This document shows, piece after piece, positions 53,879 to 64,000 of a stretch of DNA of 64,000 nt. Made by a program: the position numbers and the translations under genes. The stretch lies in assembly GCA_037903355.1 (NCBI GenBank), contig JBAJFE010000061.1, positions 868,001-932,000 on the forward strand, read 5' to 3'. Below the pieces are notes generated by a model, which saw only the letters and a program-made list of their open reading frames with translations, was not told the DNA's origin and ran no database searches. Numbering within the stretch: position 1 is the first letter of the stretch; every line of letters begins with the position of its first letter. The DNA is from Trichuris trichiura. Its lineage: Eukaryota; Nematoda; Enoplea; Trichinellida; Trichuridae.

Positions 53879-56800
53879 TCACAAAGCGCCGCCTAGATTA
53901 TTACTTATTCGATTAACTCTTTTCCTACTCGGCCGCCGTGACTGAGCATGCAGAAATAATGCTAAGCTTTAACAGCAGCAGCAGCAGTTCCTTTCTCAAG
54001 CAACGGTTCATTGAAGTTTCAAATGCTTACCTCAAGGGAGAAGCGAGCGAAGTCGCTCTTGACACCGTCACCCTTCAACCTGGAGATGCGGAAGGCCAAC
54101 TGAAATGCAAAATAGAAAGACCTTCGCGAAAAGGAACATAAAAGCAACATATACATCTTGCTTCCAATTTTCCAAGTTCTTCAATCGACACAGCTGATCA
54201 TAGTACTGTTGCTGAGCCGTAGAAGGCCGGCCTTGAACTGACTTTGTAACATCAACAACACGAAATTTACCAATGAAAGACTCGTATTCCTAGACAAGCA
54301 AGCCTTATTTTCAATAGTTTGAAATTTCGCGACGGATTTACTTAGTATCTTCTCATGCTTTTTTCATTACGTAAAAGTACTGCTTAAGAAGAAACGTTCG
54401 CTCTCAAGGTTGTGATACTGCTTGTTTCTTACCCTTTTCGGAAGTAATTGGACCCCAATTTAGGCCAGCGCTCAATAAGTGCTCTGTGGTATTAAATATC
54501 AAATTATTTCGCTGAATACAGGAGTTGCGTGCACATTTGTTTCTTTTAAAATGACTGCATGCCTCCGAAAATTCCAAACTCAAAAAGCTGGGATATTTTG
54601 CCCGGATTATCTCTTCACATCTCCCATATTGCCCTGTTTGAACTGGTCATACAAAGCATTTTTAACATACGCAATTCCCCCCATTACGCCTAGCGGTTTG
54701 GCTAGAAGGGACTAATGTAGTGTTCATGCAACTCTCTGGAGCTAGGCAAGCTTAATTAGAGTTGCAAGATTACGAAAAATGGTGAACAGATCAAACCGGT
54801 TCAGCCAACCAATGAAATCACGAGAACAATTTGAATTCAGAAGTTAGTACGGTATGCCTTACTGATAATCAGGATGAGTTGAAAAATATATTTACGTTTT
54901 GGAGCCTGGACGCCTCTCGCATCAGGGAGTTCAGTTCGTCGTGGCGCGCATGCGCTATTCGATCGGCATCTTCGGCAACGGAAAAAAATCCGGCAGCTTT
55001 AAGAGGCACCTTCAATGGGCTCAGCGAGGTCATGATGTTGCGCAGAGAGCTAGCAACCGCTGCTCGTTCCGCCTCTCGGGACGTCAACAGTAGTTCTTTC
55101 AAATGTTCGACCTAGAAGCAATGCACATTCCAAAATGTCTGGTTCAATTAGCGGAAGTTGTGGCAAAACAGAATTGCGCCCGCGATGCAGCGCGCTAGGT
55201 CCCGCTTTGGTATCAAAATTAAAACTGAAAGCCATTTAGGTATTACGTGTTTACCTTGTTTGCCAAAACAACTGCAGCCTCCGAAGGAATTGGGAATGTC
55301 GGCGAGCCTGCTACAAGGAAAAAAATGGCATTCAATAAAAAAGATTTCTCAATAAAATGTAATAAAAATTCACCGGATACAGCTGCCGGATATGTCAAAC
55401 CATGCATCATTTGCTTCTTGGTCAGATCGTTTAGTTTTGCCTTCAAATCAGCGTTCTCAACTTCCAACGTTTCAAGCTCTTGATGCAGCGAATCAATTGT
55501 GCTCTCAAAAGCGCTGAAAAGCGGGAATTCTTCTCTGTAGCAGGGCGAATGAAAAACGAAAAAACATACCGTTCTTTTTTCTTAAAATCATGCTGCATCT
55601 CTTTAACTTTTTCTTGCGTTTTGATCAACCGCTCGTCTCCCTCTTTGCCCGTGGCGGCAAGTCGCTTTTCGGCTAACTCATTTCGTAGCAGTACTTCGGC
55701 AACTTCGTCACTCTGGCCGAAAGGTTAGGTTTTTTCCAGGCGCCATAATCAATAACGTGGTTCTACCTTAAGCTTCAATGCTTGTTTTACCTTCATGATC
55801 AGTTGATCTTTGTCTTCTATTTGTTTTCTCAAATCTTGAACCTCCGCCGCTTTCTGCTTTCTTGCGTTAGCCCGTTCGACAATAGGCGGGAAGGACTGCA
55901 GGGAAGGGTGCTCAATTAGTAGGGACAACAACGGATGATACGATTCAACCTTCTTGGATTCTTTTTTCACTATTTTGTCGTCGACCAGTTTTGAAAAATC
56001 CCCGCAATAGCTTACCACGGAAGTTAACTTCTGCCTAAGAAAAGGGATCGTCAGATTTCGTTAATAAGTTCAATACAATCGAACTTGAAGAACAGAGGGA
56101 TACCGTCCATCGGCGCGCCGGATTCGGGACGTACAACCCTTGCGTACGCCTGATCGAAGAAGCCCTTCATGACTTCTGATTCAACACCTTCCAAACCAGG
56201 CAACATGCTAGCTTGTGAGGATGCGGAAGTGCAGCTCTCGTCAAGAATGGACGCAAGAGTTTCCATCATTCGAATAGCGCCGTTCATTTCTTCTATAGCC
56301 TAAATTTCAGCATAACAATTCTTTGAAGACAAAACAAATAAAATAGGCATTTTTCAATTGTCGAGTCCAAAACATAACTTGTTTGCATGAAGGAATGGGG
56401 CATAAAGGCAATGGATTCGCAACTGGACTTTACAAAGCTTAGGGCTAGTTTTATAGATAGGATAAAAGTTTGCTTTCGGTTATTTCCCGCTTTTTAAACA
56501 ACCTGAGCATCTGGATTCTGTAGATTAAGCGGTTTGTTTTAAAAATTGAAACTGATTTGGTAAAAAAAATTCAAATTCACTTACAGTGGCTGGCACATCT
56601 ATGCTATGCATATTATCCGGCGGCAATTTAGCCTTCAGAATGATCAACGTCTGCTCCAAGCTTGCTATCTGGTCGCAAGACAGCTGCAACCATGAAAAGT
56701 CGTCGTCGCCAACGCAAGACGGCTGTAAACAAATTCAAAATTTAAAAAATTGGCAAAGTGCCAAGCGAGTACGTACCAACAGGTAAAACTGCGACCTAGC

Positions 56801-59800
56801 GAGATTAAACTTCATCCAAGAGACGACGGAAAACATTCGGCTAACAATGTCTGCTAAAACGACCGCTGTGTCGACCGATTCCGAACTGCACTGAGATTCG
56901 TAGCAATGCTAAAAATAAGCGGGAACAACGTTGACGCTGCTGAATTTAAATTTCAAACGAAAGCTTTGGGAGCAAAAAAATGCTTTCTCTCTAAATGCGT
57001 ACGGCTAAAAGCGAAGCGTCGTTTTGAATAGTAAACTTCGTAAATCAGTTTTAAGGGCGATGATGCATTACGAAGGTAATGAAAATGTTTTGTGAGGACA
57101 CAACTTGCCCTGAAAAAGACGGCAACTCTTTCCAAATTTGACAACGACGTATTCTCGTCGATCATGCTGGTTTTGACGAGATCGAAGTAACTGTCTAGCA
57201 TTCGCTCGTGCGCGGCCATTTCGTTTCTCAACAGGGCAATTTTGGACATTCGTTCAACGCTGCACTCGGCCACAATGCTGAAACAAAATGGGATTACGCA
57301 ACTTTGCCTAATCCAACCGAGCGTTGTTCGTACCAGTTAAACTGGCGTAAGACAGCCATTAGGTTGTTAAGCATATGAGCCACCTTGCGAACGAAATTCC
57401 ATTGCTCTCCTTTGTGGGACAGAAAAACGTGCTCACGTTGGAGACCTTGAGGAACCATGGGGAACTGAAGCATACGAGATCGGCCTGTAGAACTTTTTCG
57501 GTGGTAAACTTAGAAATGCTACCCTTTCGCTGACTTGTTCCGCAAGCAGTTGGCATTTGGATATGAGCCGCGGAAAGGTCTGACATATCCAAACACAGTC
57601 GCAATCGCCTAAAACGCTTCCATAGCCCTTTAAGCGTTTTAAAAAACCTTACCTCCCGGTTGAGAACACTCATCAGGCAAAAAGAGCTTCAGATGGCAGT
57701 TCTCCTGTTGCACGCATTCCAGATCAACTTTGGTTAAAGCGTTTTCCACTTCCTGCAAAGCGAGCGCAGCCCTGTAAACACGAACATACGCAGACGAACT
57801 CACGTTGGCAGTGGCTTTCGAGCGAACCAAAGTAGGCAGTGCTGCTCCGCTGTTTTCCTCTACTTCATCGCGCGCCTTCTTCGCCGAGATCGCAATGGAC
57901 AATTGGTCCTTGACATCCTGGATTTGTTCGTTAAGTTTTACCGACTGCTGTTTCATTTTTGCAATGGTGGATTCGCGCTCCAACACTTGAGCTTTGCATC
58001 GCTGCACCTCTTGTCGAATCTGAAAAACAAATGAAGCTAACCGGCTCGAAAAGGCAATGGTCGATCTTACGTCGCTTGTCACTCCGTGCATACGGTCCAA
58101 TTCCATACGGAGATCCTTTTCGGCTTCCTTGGAGTTCTCCAACATTTCTTCGTCCATCATGCGCATCTGCTCGAGATCTTCCAGAGTGTCCTCGAGTTCG
58201 CGGATTCGCTCCTCCAAGGCTAAATTTCGGTTAGTCAACTGTTCGACCATCTCTTCGGCGCCGAGGGCTGCATCCACCTGGAAAGATGACGAAACCCTTC
58301 TTTAGGATATAGCATTAATGCAGGGATCTCACCTGATCTTTTAAGTCGTTCAGCTGGCTTTCGTATGTTTGTTCCCTACGCAACTGACTATCGCTTTTCT
58401 TCTGCATTTCGGCTAGCTGAGATTTCAGGTTGGACATCTCTTTGGTCAAGTGCTGATTGGTGGCACGGTCGGCAGCCGAGAGATCTCTGACCTTGACCAG
58501 CGCTTCCTTGAGGCGCTCGTTTTGCTGTTCCAGCTGCTTCACTTGAAAGGCGGTGGGAGCCGACTGGGAACCCCCTGCTTGTTCCATTTCGCTTCTGAGC
58601 AGCTCCAAGTCCACTTCCAACTCCTGTATTCTCTCCTTCAATGTTTCCACCTCTTGAGACAACATGTCGGCTCGCTCCTCGGCCATCTCCTTGTCTAGAG
58701 ATATGCTTTCCATAGCTTCGGCAACGCCGGACATTTCGGACTGATAGGCTTCCCGCATTTCGATCGCCTCTCGAGCTTCATTCTTTGCCTGCTGCAATTG
58801 CTTCTGCAATTCCGAATGAGCTTCCATCATTTTGTTTTTGTATTCCGTCAGCTGAAAAGTACACGCGTAGGGACAACAGTCCATAGTATACCGTAAGGAG
58901 GGAGGATACCTGCTGCATTTGAATTTTGGACTTTTCGTAATCTATCATCATTTGCTTGTCCTTTTGCCGCTTTTGACGTAGCGTTTCCAACTTTTCGGAA
59001 AGGTCCTTCACTTCACCAAGCAGGTACTGTACCTGAGCTCCCTCGCTTAAATTATCGGGTAAAACAAACTGAGAGCTCTGCGAAGCCAGTCCCGTCGCCT
59101 TCCCAGAGTCCTATAAAAGATATGAAATGGCACAAAGCTGACCGCAAAGCTGAAAGCACAGCGAACCTGCTCAAGGAGGGCAATCTTCTCTGATACGCTC
59201 GTCCGAGTTGCCAGTTTGGAAGTCGGCTGCGGCAGGCCAGACTGAGCGGTTGGAGACTTCGTGTCCATCTTCTTATCGACTACCTTCTCAGGAATAGCCT
59301 TCAGATCTGACTTGTTCGATAGTACATCGGAGACGGCCATTCTTTGTACCGATTCATCGGGGACGTTAGGTGATGCCGGCAGCCGTTCGTCCGATGCACT
59401 ATGCTTGATTGGCGGAACACCAGACTAAAGATAAGCGGTATGGAAAACAGCCTGTTTCAAATGTCCAAAAGGCTGACCTTTCCGTCTAAGGAAGTAGCTG
59501 CATTTGAAGAAGCTGCTTGGGCATCTAAATCGATAAAAACAAAGTAGACAAGCTATTCTGAAAATCCCACATTGCATACGTTTTCTTAACACGGCCACTC
59601 ATTATACTCCCGCATAATTTTCTCAGTTATCGAAATAGGGCGATTAACTTTTTTCTTTCATATTCATCGTATGGAGTTAAGTTGCGAGAAGTAAAAAGCG
59701 AACTTGTAACCTGCGCAGCTGACAATGCGCTTACCGTAGGTAAATACATCATTTACAATGCCACGTCCGCCTCAAGTGCGGTAGTGCAACTAGTAATTTA

Positions 59801-61390
59801 AATTATAACTATAGTAGTATTCTATCCTCAAAAAATTAGTAAATATTGAAGCTAAGCTCTAAGGTTTCAAATTCTATGCGCCTTTCCGTCCCGCAAAATA
59901 ACTGCGCATTTGCATAATAACATTTAATGCTAGATTACAAAATTAAGTCGCTTAGGAAGAGCCGAAAGTTGAGCTCAACTTAAAGTTTAAATTTACAGAT
60001 TATAAAGTAAAAACCATAGTCAAGTACGGTATTCACTGTACCTTCGACCTTTATACAGTACCCCACGCTACATTTTAAACTTGACATTAAGGTAACAGCA
60101 AATCTCGTTAAACGCTTTATGCTCTGCGTTTATTTTGAATAGTAGAAAATGACCAAAAGCGAAAGTTTTAAATCCAAACAAAAATCGGAATAGCTTCGAT
60201 AAGATTTTTCGCGTCACACAGAACAAGTAAACAAAACAATCTGATTTATAAGGCCATTCTAAAGCTAACATTTGCTGGCTAAACAGATTCGCCACCTTCG
60301 GAGAAGCAGTATGAAATTTACAACAGAGCTAACCTGAGAATCTTCTTGAGTGAAAAGAGTTTACTTCCTGGTACGTTCTAGAAAATGATAATAAGGTTCA
60401 ATGAACGCAAGCTTTTTACGCTTACCTCCGGCTAACAAGTAAAGCTAGCAAACGAGTGTGGACTAAGTACACTGGTTTTAAACTGTCAGCCTTAAGCTTC
60501 GTCTCAACTTTAATTATTTAGGAAACAGATTTGCAGAGAAGCAGTACCGCCGGGAAAAACGGACGAACATGTAGATGCGGATACATTTTATCTAAGGATT
60601 TAGCATTATAACGCGGCCTGTGAAAGCTCGAGAGAAAGGCAACTACTTTATGAATGACATAAAGCCAGTGGAATGCAGAAAAAAACTGTTGGATTGCGTC
60701 CTGGTGAGTAAACGCAAAAGCATAGCATTAATGGTAAGAGATGTTGCATTTTGAAAATCAAAAATCATAATACGAATTTAGAAAAGCCAACAAAAGATAA
60801 TAGAAACTATCATGTTCAATACGGAAGGGTAAATGATTGGAATTGTCGATTTGCTAAGTCAGTGATCCGAACGCCCAAGCACGAAAAGTAAGGCAACAAC
60901 AATTAATGTCTGAGAAAAAGCGTAGCGCGAAACGTTGCCGGAAAAATGAATCAATCAAACTTTTTTTTACCTTTCCGTAGCGGCCGCGAAATCGCTTTTG
61001 GCCTCGGCAGCCCAGAAACCGGAGCATTTGATGAGGGTATTAGAGACTCATCGCTAATTTTATCTATCAGGCGCACCTTCAAAAGGCTTGTAAACAACCT
61101 TAAGAAAAAGCAACAAGCCAAACCTGTGACTCACGGACGAAAATGCCATGGTTTGGGTCACAACGGAAATACTCGCGTCCCTGAACGGTCCCGTTGTTTT
61201 TCCCTTTCGGTTCGTCCAGGATAACGCCGATCCATTTTCCCGGAGAAAATTTTGTTGTACCCGTGTAAGCGACAGTGCCGCTAAGGCCTTTATCGACAAG
61301 TATAACTTGATCAGCGACCTGAACTGGATGATCCACCGGCTTAGCCGGCAGCATATTTCTTAAATAACGTAACAACGTGACGGTTATCAT
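53879..61390 (-). CDS. DCTN1: Dynactin subunit 1 (p150-Glued)
   Basis: Largest dynactin subunit, linking dynein to microtubules and cargo. Twenty-two exons give about 1300 aa (human 1278): 61390-61124, 61046-60971, 59524-59478, 59424-59167, 59110-58910, 58851-58333, 58277-58071, 58019-57653, 57608-57523, 57464-57334, 57277-57109, 56908-56777, 56722-56585, 56299-56085, 56034-55767, 55712-55570, 55513-55374, 55310-55255, 55111-54896, 54289-54155, 54099-54031, 53941-53879. Exon 1 holds the CAP-Gly domain ([19 protein letters not shown], then GKNNG). A serine/proline linker follows, then coiled coil 1 ([20 protein letters not shown] onward) and the central domain with QPGG and [10 protein letters not shown]. 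Coiled coil 2 and a C-terminus with FRVVDVTKS and VKSDFARF complete it. Least certain: the exon 2 acceptor (GATGAG) and the last exon. The intron after exon 11 starts GCAAGT. A 51-nt in-frame GT-AG segment lies in exon 8 (57753-57803). Confidence 0.92.
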
Positions 61391-61780
61391 CTGCACAAAT
61401 CACAACATTACCTGAATTGTCACTGGCACGCAAACGTAAAACTTGCAAAAGGAGTATTACAAAGCAAAGAATTCCGAGGAAAAATTACTATCCGAAAAAC
61501 GGCAGTTTAATTATGCTCGTGTTCAACGTCATACTGTAACTTGGAAGCGCCTAACGTATTTGTGTTAATGGAAACGGTTTTCTTGATTTGTACTTTTTTC
61601 GTTGTCTAACGTTTTTTGCGTTCCTGAACTCACGGGACCTCCTTAACGTTTTTTGTTTTTTTCTTACTCCTAATTTGTTTCTGCGAGTATATGGTAAGAT
61701 AGATGTTTGCGAAAAGACGCGGTGTTGTCTTTGTGCGGACTTCGCCGTCTCCAGTTGGTCTCTTTTGAATTTACTTTCCG
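61391..61780. promoter_or_regulatory. Divergent promoter region of dynactin and ICMT
   Basis: Only 390 bp separate the two start codons, so both promoters should lie here. A TTGTGCAG lies directly before the dynactin ATG and could be a splice acceptor for a 5' untranslated or leader exon. No core promoter element was identified. Confidence 0.45.
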
Positions 61781-62602
61781 ATGGAAACACCATTTAGGCA
61801 TGCGGTAGCCTCTTTCCTGTGCTTTTCCTCTTCTTGCGTGATCTACTTTTATTTGCTGTTTTCGAACAAGTTTTTATGTTGCTCTGTTTTGTTTTCTTGT
61901 TGTGCCATCGCTTGCATTATTCACTATGTCATCAACGATGACTCGTTGCGGCAAGTGGTTGCTTGCTCCATGCTCCTTGGCTGTGTCTACGCGGTGGGCC
62001 TCTATTTGTGCACAAAGGGATTCTGGAGACAACCAAGCAGTGTCGGTCTTTATTTATGCGTTTTGAGCTTTTTCCATTTTTCGGAATTCTTTTCCATTGC
62101 CCTCTTTTCGAGCAAATCACTGTCGACCGATTCATTTCTGCTAAATCACTCTGTAGAATATTGGATTGCCGCCATTTCCAGTTGGTTCGAGTACGTCGTA
62201 GAGTTGTACCAATTTCCCAACGCCAAGAGACAGCCGCTGATCACATACGTTGGCCTTGCGTTGGTTTTGATTGGTGAAATTCTTCGAAAGGCCGCTATAG
62301 TTAACGCGGGTGATTGCTTCACTCATCTTGTCAGTTTTCGAAGAAGACCTGAACATCAACTTATTACTAACGGTGTTTATTCAATCTGCCGACATCCATC
62401 ATACACTGGATGGTTGCTGTGGTCCGTTGGCACGCAGGTTCTTCTGTGCAATCCGATTTGCACAGTACTTTACGCAGTAATCAGCTGGAAGTTTTTGGCT
62501 GAACGAATTCGAACGGAAGAACTATTGCTTGTTCTTTTTTTCGGTACAAAGTACACGAAATACCGTGCCGTTGTACCAAGCGGAATTCCTTTCGTGCGGT
62601 AG
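61781..62602 (+). CDS. ICMT: Isoprenylcysteine carboxyl methyltransferase
   Basis: Membrane enzyme of the endoplasmic reticulum that methylates the C-terminal prenylcysteine of CaaX proteins such as Ras and lamins, using S-adenosylmethionine. It is one open frame of 273 aa, close to the 284 aa of the human enzyme. Several hydrophobic segments fill the first 200 residues. The conserved C-terminal core is intact: HQLITNGVYSICRHPSYTGW, GTQVLLCNPIC, then RTEELLLVLFFGTKYTKY and VPSGIPF. The RHPSY..W and EE residues belong to the cofactor and catalytic site. There is no intron although nearly all neighbours are highly split, so it may come from a retrocopy or have lost its introns. The start ATG gives the expected length. 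Confidence 0.93.
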   Translation: METPFRHAVASFLCFSSSCVIYFYLLFSNKFLCCSVLFSCCAIACIIHYVINDDSLRQVVACSMLLGCVYAVGLYLCTKGFWRQPSSVGLYLCVLSFFHFSEFFSIALFSSKSLSTDSFLLNHSVEYWIAAISSWFEYVVELYQFPNAKRQPLITYVGLALVLIGEILRKAAIVNAGDCFTHLVSFRRRPEHQLITNGVYSICRHPSYTGWLLWSVGTQVLLCNPICTVLYAVISWKFLAERIRTEELLLVLFFGTKYTKYRAVVPSGIPFVR

Positions 62603-63640
62603 ATATCCTTCACCCTGACAAGCACATTGCAGAGTTTTGAAAGGAGCCTTATTACGTTGATACGTCCGTTCTGCAGAAGGGACCGATTCGCTGTAAATTC
62701 GTTACTTCCGACGGTTTTCATTCACTTCTCAATTCCCGCATATTTATCCTGCTTGATGAAATCTTTTCGTTGTTCGTCAAAAATGAACGAAGTAAAACGT
62801 CAGGCCTGAATCTAGCAGTTGCACCGTAACTGTAAAGGTGTATTAAAGATGAGAAACTCCATCATTTAAACTCTGAAATTAAATTGATGTTGATAACGCT
62901 CATTCTTTCTTAGCCGAGAGTTTAAATTTCAATGTTATTATTATTGTTCTTTTATTTACGTTGATCGAAACAAAATGTCTGCGCGGCATTAAACTGTTCT
63001 CCAGTCTGACGCATATTGGGGTGGAAGAGTTTTGCTTTATGAACGACAGGACAAAAGCGATCACTCCAAGCGGGCGATTTCTGTCAGAGGTATTCTTATT
63101 CGGATCTCTTCAGTTATCCGCTCGCTCATATACAGTAATCTCTGCGGCAGAAAGGGAAATGTAGGTACACAATGTCAACGAAGTATTTTTCGGGTTCTAA
63201 TCGACTACTATAAATAGGACATTATTTTCGCGTCAAGAGGAAGATAATCGGCAACGTTGCGGTATGACGGTGGGCTGCAAAACCGAGAAACCCACATTAT
63301 CTATCATCTGCGCGCAAATCATTGTGACCAGTCTGTTTATCCGATACCTCAAATTACTCTGCCACCATCTGATTATTTGAGCTGGATATAATTTTCATAG
63401 TCATCCGAAGAAGTTGGTTGAGTAGTCGACGCTTAACTGTGGTTCCCGTGTTAGCTAATTTCTTATACGTCTGTTGTAACACAGTCTTGCTCAGCTGCAC
63501 GGTTGCCGCGATGCCAATTTTAGATTCACGCCTGGTGCAAGCTCCTGGGCTCTTTAGATCATGATTTTAGGCGGTCTTGTCAATTTTACAGCTCACGTCA
63601 TGTTTCGAAAGACAGGATGTCTTTTAACAGGCTTGAATAG
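62603..63640. other. Intergenic, no gene seen
   Basis: About 1 kb after ICMT. Short frames at 62627-62809 and 62961-63217 overlap in different phases and have no recognisable motif. Confidence 0.4.
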
Positions 63641-64000
63641 TTTCATAGTAGATCTTCAGATTCACGGGTTTGGCCTGTTGGATGTATCTGTAAGTAAACT
63701 TCAAAATGCCCTACCAACGGATGGATGAGCAAATTGTAAGAAAAAATACAGAACAATTTGTATACCGTACGTTTCGGAACTGCTCGTGTTCCGTCGTCAG
63801 CAGTGTTGGGGAGAAGGTGTTTATTCGGTAAGGGGTTTATATAGCGCATGGGTACAATGGGTGTTTGATTAGTTGGGTAGGGCGCAGCATTGGAATTTAT
63901 TAATCGGCGCAGCCCATACTTCACTAACCTCCACGCCATTGTCGCGATTGATAGTGGAGTTGCTCTGGATGTACAGAGCCTCCTTAATACGCCTAAGATG
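63640..64000 (-). mobile_element. Penelope-like element 3' end, running off the window
   Basis: On the minus strand from the window edge to 63869 an open frame reads LRRIKEALYIQSN, INRDNGVEVSEVW and ends in CCALPN. It has the same length and pattern as the 43-residue tail encoded at 2521-2652. This resembles the conserved tail after the GIY-YIG endonuclease of Penelope-like reverse transcriptases. The 3' untranslated part has the family hairpin at about 63765-63805 (CTGACGA, GGAAC/GTTCC, GAAA) and CATCCATCCGTTGGTAG at about 63714-63730. The body of the element would lie beyond base 64000. Confidence 0.7.

Noticed and set aside
55120..55250. Extra dynactin exon with a long open frame
   Set aside because: Joining exon 18 directly to the GTCGAAC acceptor at 55111 keeps phase and family-like sequence; the extra frame does not join in phase to the next exon.
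63765..63805. Functional hammerhead ribozyme
   Set aside because: The CTGACGA and GAAA boxes and stem II are present, but no strands closing stems I and III could be found nearby, so I report a hairpin only.

Overview
The window is nuclear DNA from an invertebrate animal. Its genes are split by many short GT-AG introns, mostly 50-80 nt, and the encoded proteins belong to animal families (NUP133, CHK1, PRELI, tetraspanin, aminergic-type GPCR, LEM-domain protein, DDX41, dynactin p150, ICMT). Very short introns and close gene spacing recall nematodes and similar compact genomes, but no single feature fixes the phylum. All exon models were built by hand from splice consensus, intron phase and remembered family motifs; none was checked by a search.

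Left part (1-13.7 kb) is rich in mobile DNA. A roughly 2.3-kb sequence occurs twice in direct orientation (about 1-3520 and 8430-10755). Each copy carries insertions the other lacks, so the pair gives occupied and empty sites. These inserts are 3' ends of a retroelement whose C-terminal peptide resembles the tail of Penelope-like (GIY-YIG) elements. Between the copies lie a decayed Ty3/gypsy pol gene and three exons of a trypsin-like protease. A broken C2H2 zinc-finger fragment follows.

Central part (13.7-32.7 kb) is gene dense: NUP133 (+, 30 exons, about 1053 aa), CHK1 (-, 10 exons, about 492 aa, convergent with NUP133), a PRELI-domain protein (+), mitochondrial ATP synthase subunit e (+), a possible very small membrane protein (+), a tetraspanin (+) and an aminergic-type GPCR (-). 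The GPCR keeps nearly every class signature but has histidine where the amine-binding aspartate of TM3 should be.

From 32.7 to 45.2 kb there is no gene I can support; it holds a diverged tandem repeat of about 252 bp. A non-autonomous hAT element with terminal inverted repeats and a near-perfect 8-bp target duplication follows (45,374-46,242).

Right part (47.3-62.6 kb) has three minus-strand genes in a row: dynactin p150 (22 exons, about 1300 aa), DDX41 (16 exons, about 619 aa) and a LEM-domain inner nuclear membrane protein (2 exons, 209 aa). Divergent from dynactin is an intronless isoprenylcysteine carboxyl methyltransferase. DDX41 has one 2.3-kb intron filled with retroelement ends, two trinucleotide arrays and an almost perfect 86-bp inverted repeat. 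Another retroelement end runs off the right edge.
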